In this document: positions 16,649-24,717 of the stretch, in pieces
Numbering within the stretch: the first letter of the stretch is position 1
Layout: each line of letters begins with the position of its first letter
NCBI GenBank assembly: GCA_026391845.1
Contig: JAPLDG010000204.1
Span: 16,410-54,739, forward strand
Source: Bacteroidota bacterium
GTDB lineage: Bacteria; Bacteroidota; Bacteroidia; Bacteroidales; FEN-979
Reading direction: 5' to 3'
Length of the DNA: 38,330 nt
Position numbers and translations under genes: made by a program
Notes under the pieces: model-generated
What the model saw: only the letters and a program-made list of their open reading frames with translations
Told to the model about the DNA's origin: nothing
Database searches by the model: none

Positions 16649-19609
16649 GTGAACAGATCGTATTTCCTTGTGACTTTTCTGCTGATAGGGGCGTATTCCT
16701 TACTGCCTGCACAAAATCCCTATATCCATCACTACAGTACCGAAGATGGCCTTGCTTCCAATACCGTGTACTTTATCTTCCATGACAGCAGAAAGTTCAT
16801 CTGGTTTGCCACGGATGCAGGTATTTCGAAATACGACGGAACAACATTCACAAACTACAGAAAGAAGGACGGGCTTGCCAGCAATGAGGTGATCCGTATC
16901 AAAGAAGACACTTTCGGCCGAATATGGTTTTTCCATTTCAATGGTTCTCTCAGTTATATTTTCAGGAATAAAATTTACAGCGAAACAAACACTTTTTTTT
17001 TAAAATCCCTGGAATGCAAAGAGTTCTATTTTGATTTTCTGGAAGACAACGATTCAACCATCTATTTCTACAACAGATTCTGCGAAATCACCGCCCTTGA
17101 TAAGCGGAATAAGGTTACGCGGTATTATCTTCATGAAAAGCTATTGCGGACTATTGCCCACTTATTCGAAAAAGAACCCCTCATCTATCTTCGCCGGATA
17201 ACAAAGTCGGCCGCAGGAGAATTTCTAATCTGGACAGGCAACGCATTATTTAACCTGAAAACCTTTTCAGGGCTCCCCAGGCTGAATGCACAGGAACTTC
17301 ATGCCTATCATGTTTTTCAAATGAAAAACGATACAATTATCGTCGATTCCTATGCGAATAAACTATACAAATTCAGCAACGAACGGGTGTTTGATTCCCT
17401 CACACTCCCATTTTACACCAAAAATTTCCTGAAATCCATCATGGTGGACGACGGAGGGCTTTTCTGGGTTGCAGACTATTTCAAAGGAGTTTACTGCATG
17501 GCGGGCGATAAGGTTCTTCATCGCTTTTACATACAGAAGGCCCAAACGATGCTGAGTGATCACGAAAACAACATCTGGATTGGCACAGCGACCAACGGAG
17601 TCTTTAAAATCAACCCGTATATGCTCACCCACCTGCACTACCCCGACAGCATATTCGGGCACAATGGGGTTATCGGCATGAGCCCCGACGGATCGGGAGG
17701 AGTCTGGTTAACGAGTGGAAACCAGGTAAAACTATTGAAAAACAGGGTGTTTTATGAGGTGAATTCAGGTAACAGAAATACATGGCTGAACTGTATTCAG
17801 CAGATGCACAATGGTTCATTGATTGTAGGGGAGCGTGGGACAGATTTTTATACACTCGAAAACGCCAGGATCGATCACGAAAGAAAAACAATTACATTCA
17901 GCGTATCAGAAAAAGTTATCTATGGCTCAAAAAACATTGCAGTAAATAGAGTCGGCAAAGAGATAGCAGCTTTTGAAATGCTGGCACTCTATATTTCTGA
18001 CCAGGATAAAATGTTCCGCAGGGAAACACCTATTGGACTGGGAGAGAGGATCTATTCAATCTTTTATGACCTTAACGGCAACCTCATTCTCAATACCCGG
18101 AAGATGCTTCAGTACCGGGAAGGCAAATTTCTTCCATCCGGAACATTATCCAGGTTCGACAATAAAATCATCTCAAACCATCTGGTGATTGGAAACCAGG
18201 CTGAATTATTCAATGTGGAAGGTGACAGCATATACCTTTTTGACAAGACCAGGTTTTATAATCTGTCCGATTTATTCGGAGCTCCGATCGATCTTCAGAT
18301 AAAGAACATGACCTATCACGAACCCGCTTTGTACCTTTCCACTCCAAGGAACGTTTATATCTGTGATCATCCCCTTGATGTGATTTCGAAAAAAAAGATC
18401 CGGATTCAGCTTCTGGATATCACTTTCAGAAACATCCACGATATCCTTGTCAACAACGATTCGCTTTACATAGCATCGGATGATGGACTTACGATCATCC
18501 CCGAGGCGCTTATCCGGGAAAAAATGACAAAAGTTCCGATTCCTTACATCCGTTCCGTATTCATCAATGATCTGGATAAAGACCCCGGAGAACCACAAGC
18601 ACGAGTCAGAGGGAATACAAAAGTTGCCTTTTTCTTTGGATGCATTAATTATTCCTCAACTCCTGTTACGTATGCATACAAACTGGAAGGGCTTGATACG
18701 GCGTGGACAATGGGAAGCAACGGAAATGTGGTTTATCAGCGTTTGTCAGGAGGATTGTATAACTTTAAACTGAAAGTGCGAAAATCCACATCTGAATGGA
18801 GTGATGTGATTGAGTATCCGATTGAGATCAAGGCATCATTCTGGCAACATCCGATGTTTTTCACCTCCCTGGCCATCATCCTGCTGGCCATGACTGCCCT
18901 GGTCATCATCCGGCGAAAAAACAATCAGATCAAACACCGGGAATTGGATCATCATCTGGTCACACTGGAACTCAAATCGCTGCAATCCATGATGAATCCC
19001 CATTTCATCTTCAATGCACTTGGGTCCATTCAGAACTTTTTACTTCAGAACAAGACCGGCGAAGCAGGCCTTTATCTTTCTCAGTTTGCCCGGTTGATCC
19101 GTCAAAACATGAATGCCATCAATGCCGCCATGATCAATCTTGAGGATGAGGTTGACCGGCTGAAAAATTACCTGGATCTCGAACGGTTACGTATGGAAAA
19201 TAAATTTGAATACAGCGTTGAAATCGATGAGAATATTGAAGCGGAAGATATGCAGATTCCCTCCATGATCATCCAGCCGTTTGTTGAAAATTCGATCTGG
19301 CATGGCATTTCTGCGCTGGATAGCCAAGGGTTTATCAGCATCCGTTTCTCTCTGGAAAATGAAAAGTCACTGAAAGTAATCGTCGAAGATAACGGGATTG
19401 GCATCAGAAGGGCACAGGAATTTCGCACCAATGGTGAAAAACACCTGAAACTCGGCATGGATATGACCCGCAAACGTCTTGAACTTCTGGGCAGAAAGTT
19501 CTCAGTAAAAACCAGAATAGATTTTTCAGAACCCTTCCCGGGCAATACCAACCCCGGAAACAGGGTCATTTTGGTGATGCCGGTAAGTTTCACCGGTTTC
19601 CAGGTCTGA
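16649..19609 (+). CDS. Propeller-type sensor histidine kinase (LytS/His_kinase family)
   Basis: Senses an envelope or extracellular signal and phosphorylates the LytTR regulator encoded upstream. The protein is 986 aa: signal peptide (1-22), two-component-regulator propeller blades (from IHHYSTEDGLASNTVYFIFH; KFIWFATDAGISKYDG), a Y_Y_Y-like domain (about 658-720), one membrane segment (about 735-757), a His_kinase domain with phospho-His785 in NPHFIFNALGSIQNFL, and an HATPase domain with EDNGIGI near 913-918. The GTG start at 16649 is preferred because the signal peptide begins there and it is only one base past the regulator's stop. The architecture resembles hybrid-system sensors of Bacteroidota, but here the regulator is a separate LytTR protein. 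Confidence 0.9.
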   Translation: MNRSYFLVTFLLIGAYSLLPAQNPYIHHYSTEDGLASNTVYFIFHDSRKFIWFATDAGISKYDGTTFTNYRKKDGLASNEVIRIKEDTFGRIWFFHFNGSLSYIFRNKIYSETNTFFLKSLECKEFYFDFLEDNDSTIYFYNRFCEITALDKRNKVTRYYLHEKLLRTIAHLFEKEPLIYLRRITKSAAGEFLIWTGNALFNLKTFSGLPRLNAQELHAYHVFQMKNDTIIVDSYANKLYKFSNERVFDSLTLPFYTKNFLKSIMVDDGGLFWVADYFKGVYCMAGDKVLHRFYIQKAQTMLSDHENNIWIGTATNGVFKINPYMLTHLHYPDSIFGHNGVIGMSPDGSGGVWLTSGNQVKLLKNRVFYEVNSGNRNTWLNCIQQMHNGSLIVGERGTDFYTLENARIDHERKTITFSVSEKVIYGSKNIAVNRVGKEIAAFEMLALYISDQDKMFRRETPIGLGERIYSIFYDLNGNLILNTRKMLQYREGKFLPSGTLSRFDNKIISNHLVIGNQAELFNVEGDSIYLFDKTRFYNLSDLFGAPIDLQIKNMTYHEPALYLSTPRNVYICDHPLDVISKKKIRIQLLDITFRNIHDILVNNDSLYIASDDGLTIIPEALIREKMTKVPIPYIRSVFINDLDKDPGEPQARVRGNTKVAFFFGCINYSSTPVTYAYKLEGLDTAWTMGSNGNVVYQRLSGGLYNFKLKVRKSTSEWSDVIEYPIEIKASFWQHPMFFTSLAIILLAMTALVIIRRKNNQIKHRELDHHLVTLELKSLQSMMNPHFIFNALGSIQNFLLQNKTGEAGLYLSQFARLIRQNMNAINAAMINLEDEVDRLKNYLDLERLRMENKFEYSVEIDENIEAEDMQIPSMIIQPFVENSIWHGISALDSQGFISIRFSLENEKSLKVIVEDNGIGIRRAQEFRTNGEKHLKLGMDMTRKRLELLGRKFSVKTRIDFSEPFPGNTNPGNRVILVMPVSFTGFQV

Positions 19610-19622
19610 CACCACCTCAGCA

Positions 19623-19699
19623 ATGGTTCCTTCATTCGCATAGACCGTTCACTCAAATCGGCCGCCTTTCAATAAACAGGTCCTACCGTTGACTCAATT
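19623..19699 (+). promoter_or_regulatory. Phased ACCGTTSACTCAA repeats, possible LytTR operator
   Basis: Two 15-mers, ACCGTTCACTCAAAT (19644-19658) and ACCGTTGACTCAATT (19685-19699), agree at 13 of 15 positions. A weaker copy between them at 19664-19678 matches 9 of 15, and another at 19623-19637 matches 8 of 15. Starts are 21, 20 and 21 nt apart, two helical turns. The first nine bases fit the described LytTR half-site [TA][AC][CA]GTTN[AG][TG] at 8 of 9. The array is between the kinase stop and cassette 1, upstream of a weak -7 box. Confidence 0.5.
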
Positions 19700-19725
19700 G
19701 CATGATTTTTACATATAATAAATAT

Positions 19726-19733
19726 TACCATTG
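19726..19733 (+). promoter_or_regulatory. Weak -7 box (TACCATTG) before cassette 1
   Basis: One mismatch to TAnnTTTG and no good -33 element, which would suit an activator-dependent promoter. The strongest upstream repeat is centred about 48 nt before the expected transcription start. Confidence 0.3.
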
Positions 19734-19760
19734 TGCAATATTTTATAAACCATTCACAAC

Positions 19761-19768
19761 AGGGAGGA
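19761..19768 (+). promoter_or_regulatory. Strong Shine-Dalgarno sequence of cassette 1
   Basis: AGGGAGGA lies 6 nt before the ATG at 19775. It decides this start over an in-frame ORF beginning at 19733. Strong Shine-Dalgarno motifs are unusual in Bacteroidota. Confidence 0.6.
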
Positions 19769-19774
19769 ATTCTT

Positions 19775-22700
19775 ATGAAAATTACAAATTGTACAACGGG
19801 AAAGCCGCAAAGCTCGTCAAACCTGTTCATCCTGCAGATAATTGCCCTTGCAACGTTCTTTTGCCTGACGATCGGGTCATTGCATTCGCAGGTGACAAAA
19901 TTTTCAGGATATGGCAATGGTACCAGTACGGTCTCATTGTCAGGCGCTGTGGATGCCATTCGGGCGCATATTGGCACAGCCTCTGCAAATGCAACGACCA
20001 TCAATATATCTGATAAACATGGATCTTTCAACAATGACAGTTTAATTCTCATTATTGATATGGCTCCGCCATTTTGCAGCGGAGGAAATAATTGGGAATT
20101 TAATTACATCAGCCAGGTTTCAAGTGGAACGCTTACTTTAAAATATGCATTACAATATAGTTACACCACCAACTCTCAGGTAATACAGGTTCCTCAATAT
20201 AAACATTGTACAATAAATGCAACCATTAACTGTAGCCCATGGGATGGATCTACCGGGGGAGTCATCCCGTTAATGGTCAGTAAAACATTGACAATCAATG
20301 GTACCATTGATGCTAGTTACACCGGATTTAAGGCAGGTTCGGCCGGAATTGGCGGCACGCATTCCGACGGAGGTCCCGGGGGGACAAACCCGGGTGATGA
20401 TGCCTTTGATGGCACAGGTGGGGCTGGCATCGGTAAAGCCGGAAATGGTGGCTCTCAAATCTCCGGCTCCGTTGGTACTGGTCCGTCAGATCCCCCATCG
20501 CCTTGTTGCGGTTGCAATGGTTTGGGTTATTCTGCTACAAACCAAAGTGATGTTGATTCAAAACGTTTGCTGATGGGTGGCGGCGGCTGGTCTGGCGGAG
20601 GTGGCCAGGGAGGCGGCGGAGGAGGCGGCGCAGGTGGTGATGCGAAGCAATGTACACAAACTGGTCAGGGAGGAAATAATGGAGCTGATGGCGGAGATGG
20701 CAGTGTGGGGGGAGTTGGCGGTGTCGGGGGTGGAATTGTAATCATTAAAGCCCCGACTGTATCCTTTGGACTGAACGGAAAAATTTCAGTTAAAGGAGGA
20801 ATAGCAGCACATGGTGGTGACGGTGGCCCAGGGGGGCATGGAGGTGAACCTCACACAGATTGGGGTGCCGGAGCAGGCAATGGAGGCAATGGTGGTAATG
20901 GAGGCGTGGGTGCCAGCGGAGGAGCCGGAGGTGTCGTTTACATCGTGGCTACAAACGGAAAAACCCTGCTGGATAATCCCGCCCTTGTGGATACGATTGG
21001 GGGTACTGGCGCCACAGGTGGCGACGGAGGCGCCAAAGGTGTGGCTGGTACAAATGCTGATTTAGATTATCTTGCGAATGGCTGTCCCTGCCCGCTGACA
21101 AAATGTGCCTGTTCAATTGTGTGGGGTTTTATGAACGGGGCTGAATGTACAGCTGGAGCAACCAGTGAATTTCGAAATTATAATAAGCCTGGTATAAGTC
21201 AATGTGTGGCAAAAACAACCACCAATGGCACCCTGGATATAACCTGTACGGATTTAGTCACGAACTGTGTTTATGAATGCAGCATGATACAGGACCCATA
21301 CCCTTCAGATCCTTCTGACAGGGTAAACCCGGATCTCTGCCTCCAGGAGTTATGCAATCACACCGACCCGGCGCCAGCAACATTTCAACAATGCGACCTC
21401 TTTTGTGACAATAGTGTAACCTATCACAACATCTGCTGTATTGAGGGGGAGCCTGATGATGGCAGGAAATTGCCGCAAGATGGAGTAGAAGGAACAGATG
21501 GCCCAGATGGAAAAGATGCTGACCCCGGCCATAAAGGCGGGGATGATGAACCGGATCCATCTCCTGATGAGCCACCGGAGGTAAAACCGGTTGATATTTG
21601 GAATGTTACCTGTAAATACGGAAATAACGGATGGGTCGATATCACGGTCAACAGAGGAACAGAGCCCTATCACTATGAATGGAGCAATGGCGAAACGACC
21701 GAAGATATCGGAGGGTTGACAGCCGGAACTTATACCGTAACAGTTACAGATGCCAACATCCTGACCGCTGTCGGAAGCTGGACAGTTACCGAACCTCCTG
21801 CTGTGGTCGTGAACTCAGTGGTTACCAATCTTACATGCGCCGCAGCAAGTACTGGAATGGTCAGCATTTCGGTCACCGGGGGGACCCCGCCTTATACTTA
21901 CCTGTGGAATAACGGAGCGGCATCGCAGAATATTTCAGGATTGGATGCGGGGAACTATACCGTGACGGTCACCGATGCCAACGGATGCACTGAAACCGTG
22001 AGCCAGACGGTGGTTGTTGACCCGTTGCAACCGGTTGTTGCGCCAATCCTCGAAAACTTTGAAGCAACCGGTTTCCCGCCAGACTGCTGGACCAATAGCA
22101 TCGTTTCAGGATCTTTCGCATGGGCGCGCAGCGATGCCGCGAGCGGCTTCAATACAGGGACTGCATCCGCTTTCGCCAATTTCTTCGACCAGGCAACCGG
22201 AACCTACGAATTGAAAACCGTGCCTTTCGACATCAGTGGCTTTGCATCCCCGGTGCTCAAATTCGATTATGCTTACGCAACCTATGTGTCAGAGGTTGAT
22301 GAAATGATTGTCTATTATTCTCCGGATGCCGGATCCACATGGCACACCTTGCTGGCTATGCCGGGAGGAATCAGCGGCATCCTCAATACAGGCGGCACTG
22401 CTGAAGGTTCATTCGTGCCGGACGCATCACAATGGGGCACCCGGACTCTTCCCTTGCCTGCCGGCACCAACATGCTTAAATTCAAAGCAATCAGCGCCTA
22501 TGGCAACAACCTCTACCTCGACAATATCAATATCATGAACGAGGCAGTTGTTCCGGCAAACATTACGGTACAAAACGCTGTAGTCACCGGCAATGCCTGT
22601 TACAATGCAACCAATGTTATTTCTGTTGCGGGCGGAGGCACTACTTTTACCGTTTCTGCAGGTGGTGAAGCAATCTTTATCGCCGGCCAGAAAATCAGCT

Positions 22701-23083
22701 TTCTCTACGGAACAAAAATAGAAGCCGAAGGGCACCTCCATGGATTCATAAGGCCGGCAGGGCCCTATTGCGGTGCTAAGGCGGCTTCATTTGCTGCTGC
22801 TCCTGCCGGAGAACCTGAGATATATTCAGTTGCTGAAAAATCATTCTTCAAGGTTTATCCGAATCCCACTATGGGTAGCTTCTCCCTGGAGCTCACAAGC
22901 ATGGAACAGACCGCCGATCTCCGGGTCGAAATGGTCGGAATGCATGGAGAACGCGTACTTTCAGCTGAACTCAGAGGACAAAGAAAGTATGAGTTGTCCC
23001 TGACCGGGAAACCGGTTGGTATTTATTTCATCCGTGTTGTTTCGGGCAAATTTACCGGGACGTTGAAAATTGTCAAACACTAA
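19775..23083 (+). CDS. Large T9SS-sorted modular adhesin, cassette 1 (1102 aa)
   Basis: Probable cell-surface adhesin exported by Sec and then the type IX system. Order of parts: signal peptide with a long polar start (to about residue 39); an N-terminal beta-rich domain; a Gly-rich region (about 182-429, many GGxG and GNGG repeats); a Cys-rich acidic segment (about 436-600); two SprB-type repeats (607-747; SNGETTEDIGGLTAGTYTVT and NNGAASQNISGLDAGNYTVT); a cleaved-adhesin or MAM-like domain (756-924; ILENFEATGFPPDCW); a roughly 75-residue pre-sorting module (927-1001); and a T9SS C-terminal domain (FFKVYPNPTMGSFSLEL ... GIYFIRVVSG ... KIVKH). The C-terminal half is closely similar to the large gene of cassette 2. 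The Cys-rich partner gene follows after 16 bp. Confidence 0.85.
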   Translation: MKITNCTTGKPQSSSNLFILQIIALATFFCLTIGSLHSQVTKFSGYGNGTSTVSLSGAVDAIRAHIGTASANATTINISDKHGSFNNDSLILIIDMAPPFCSGGNNWEFNYISQVSSGTLTLKYALQYSYTTNSQVIQVPQYKHCTINATINCSPWDGSTGGVIPLMVSKTLTINGTIDASYTGFKAGSAGIGGTHSDGGPGGTNPGDDAFDGTGGAGIGKAGNGGSQISGSVGTGPSDPPSPCCGCNGLGYSATNQSDVDSKRLLMGGGGWSGGGGQGGGGGGGAGGDAKQCTQTGQGGNNGADGGDGSVGGVGGVGGGIVIIKAPTVSFGLNGKISVKGGIAAHGGDGGPGGHGGEPHTDWGAGAGNGGNGGNGGVGASGGAGGVVYIVATNGKTLLDNPALVDTIGGTGATGGDGGAKGVAGTNADLDYLANGCPCPLTKCACSIVWGFMNGAECTAGATSEFRNYNKPGISQCVAKTTTNGTLDITCTDLVTNCVYECSMIQDPYPSDPSDRVNPDLCLQELCNHTDPAPATFQQCDLFCDNSVTYHNICCIEGEPDDGRKLPQDGVEGTDGPDGKDADPGHKGGDDEPDPSPDEPPEVKPVDIWNVTCKYGNNGWVDITVNRGTEPYHYEWSNGETTEDIGGLTAGTYTVTVTDANILTAVGSWTVTEPPAVVVNSVVTNLTCAAASTGMVSISVTGGTPPYTYLWNNGAASQNISGLDAGNYTVTVTDANGCTETVSQTVVVDPLQPVVAPILENFEATGFPPDCWTNSIVSGSFAWARSDAASGFNTGTASAFANFFDQATGTYELKTVPFDISGFASPVLKFDYAYATYVSEVDEMIVYYSPDAGSTWHTLLAMPGGISGILNTGGTAEGSFVPDASQWGTRTLPLPAGTNMLKFKAISAYGNNLYLDNINIMNEAVVPANITVQNAVVTGNACYNATNVISVAGGGTTFTVSAGGEAIFIAGQKISFLYGTKIEAEGHLHGFIRPAGPYCGAKAASFAAAPAGEPEIYSVAEKSFFKVYPNPTMGSFSLELTSMEQTADLRVEMVGMHGERVLSAELRGQRKYELSLTGKPVGIYFIRVVSGKFTGTLKIVKH

Positions 23084-23099
23084 TTAAACCCAACCTGAC

Positions 23100-24431
23100 A
23101 TGAAAACTATTTCCAAATCCCTCTCCCTGATACAATTGACACCCGTATTTGCATTCCTTTTGTTAGCTATGGTTATGTCAAATACTGCAATTTCACAAAC
23201 GGCCACCCCCAGTACCGTATGCTACGGATGCCCGGTCCAATTGTCTTGCGGCAGTTTTTGGGGTTGTGGCTTAATGGGGTCAACCTACTCCTGGACTTGC
23301 GGCACGAGTACCACCTGGACATCAAATTTAGAAAATCCATCCCTTGTACCAACCGTTACCGACACCTACACCCTCGAGGTGTTTACTGCGTCGGCCGGTT
23401 ATTACAAGGGGGCCGTCACCGTGTTTGTTAATCCGCCAATGTCTCTTTCGGCTTCAACTGTTCCGGCAAGCTGCACATCTGGCAGTATTGGAAGTTTGGA
23501 CCTTACTGTTTCAGGAGGTTGCGGCCCATTTGCATACCAGTGGGACAATGGGGTTTTAACCGAGGACAATTATATTCCCAGATGCGGAGTCAACAGTGTG
23601 ACCGTAACTGATTTATGCGGAACTCAAACCGGAAGCTGGAAATATGAAGATATTATAATAGAAGCTTCAATCTGCGATGCAGGCCCCTTTTGCCAGGGGT
23701 CAATAGACCTTACCGTTTCCTGCGGCACTCCTCCTTATCGCTTCTTTTGGAACAATTCTGCAACGACCGAGGACATTTCAGGACTTTGCTCAAGTTCATC
23801 ATATTCATACTGCGTTTTAGTTGAAGATGCGCTTAATCTGAGTAAATATTGTTGCTGGAGCATTACGAAAACCCAATCATCCTGCCAGGCAAACTATCTG
23901 CAAAATATTGATGTCCCAAATGGTAACGAAGACTGCTTTGATGCATCCCAAAACCTTTATGTTGCCGGCAATGGCACAACATTCCACGTTGATAACGGCG
24001 GTAATGCAACCATGATTGCGGGTGAAAAGATAAGCTACTTCTATGGGACAAGGGTTTTTGAGGGAGGTTCGCTGCATGGGTATATCACAACCAATGGTCA
24101 GTTTTGCGGGGCAAAGAAGAGCATTGGAGAGGAGAATTCCAAAGGAATCAGCAACGGGTCCTCTCACGACATAATCATGTCAGAAAATCAATGGTTTACA
24201 GTTTACCCCAATCCCACTGCCGGAAACCTCATCCTTGAATTGGGCGAAGATGTCAATGCTGCACAAGTGAAGGTGGATATTTATTCCATGAGGGGTGAAA
24301 AGATTCTTTCCGCCGAATTGAATGGAGAGCGAAAGCGTGAATTTTCCCTTTCAGACAAACCGTCAGGACTCTATTTCATTCGCGTGATCACAGGGAAACA
24401 AACGGGTAATACGAAGATCCTCAAGCGATAG
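23100..24431 (+). CDS. Cys-rich T9SS-sorted partner protein, cassette 1 (443 aa)
   Basis: Secreted or surface protein; function unknown. A signal peptide (MKTISKSLSLIQLTPVFAFL, on to about residue 33, ending AISQ) is followed by an Ig/PKD-like region (VCYGCPVQLSCG ... TDTYTLEV) and two divergent SprB-type repeats. Then come the pre-sorting module (NYLQNIDVPNGNEDCFDA to HGYITTNGQFCGAKK) and a T9SS sorting domain (FTVYPNPTAGNLILELG ... GLYFIRVITGK). I count 19 cysteines, many in CxxC-like or paired positions, so disulfides are likely outside the cell. It is very probably co-transcribed with the adhesin 16 bp upstream. A homologue (528 aa) occupies the same place in cassette 2. Confidence 0.82.
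   Translation: MKTISKSLSLIQLTPVFAFLLLAMVMSNTAISQTATPSTVCYGCPVQLSCGSFWGCGLMGSTYSWTCGTSTTWTSNLENPSLVPTVTDTYTLEVFTASAGYYKGAVTVFVNPPMSLSASTVPASCTSGSIGSLDLTVSGGCGPFAYQWDNGVLTEDNYIPRCGVNSVTVTDLCGTQTGSWKYEDIIIEASICDAGPFCQGSIDLTVSCGTPPYRFFWNNSATTEDISGLCSSSSYSYCVLVEDALNLSKYCCWSITKTQSSCQANYLQNIDVPNGNEDCFDASQNLYVAGNGTTFHVDNGGNATMIAGEKISYFYGTRVFEGGSLHGYITTNGQFCGAKKSIGEENSKGISNGSSHDIIMSENQWFTVYPNPTAGNLILELGEDVNAAQVKVDIYSMRGEKILSAELNGERKREFSLSDKPSGLYFIRVITGKQTGNTKILKR
24207..24403 (+). repeat. 197-bp near-identical sorting-domain repeat, copy 1
   Basis: Matches 32890-33086 at 196 of 197 positions; the only difference is ATG versus ATA in ...TATTCCATGAGGGG. The upstream parts of the two genes are much more diverged. 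Confidence 0.9.
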
Positions 24432-24551
24432 TAACCCGCATCAAGAAATCAGGTAAATACTTTATGTATGTCAAACAGAGATGAAAGTCCTTCATTTTTA
24501 TCGAAGTTGTTTGTTCCTGATGCTGACATGATGATTGGGCAGGATTTTTAA

Positions 24552-24661
24552 TTTGCTGATATTCTGTTATATATAAATTTGTTACGAAAACATTAGGTAT
24601 TTTATACGTTCTGTTATATATTTGTATTGGTATCAATATCATAAATAATGGTTTAACAGAA
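24552..24661 (+). promoter_or_regulatory. Promoter region of cassette 2 with TTCTGTTATATAT repeats
   Basis: Two candidate promoters are seen: TTTG (24552-24555), 18 nt, TAAATTTG (24574-24581), and a second full -7 match TATATTTG (24617-24624). Each is preceded by or overlaps an exact 13-bp direct repeat TTCTGTTATATAT (24562-24574 and 24609-24621). An inverted 8-bp copy (TAACAGAA) is at 24654-24661. This 286-bp gap is the only sizeable space between the cassettes, so cassette 2 probably has its own transcript. Confidence 0.45.
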
Positions 24662-24703
24662 CATGATTTCACATTCCGTAACCAGGGCATCCCGGTTTTA
24701 AAC

Positions 24704-24711
24704 AAGGAGGG
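24704..24711 (+). promoter_or_regulatory. Strong Shine-Dalgarno sequence of cassette 2
   Basis: AAGGAGGG lies 6 nt before the ATG at 24718, the same spacing as in cassette 1. The second gene of each cassette has no such motif. Confidence 0.65.
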
Positions 24712-24717
24712 TAACCT

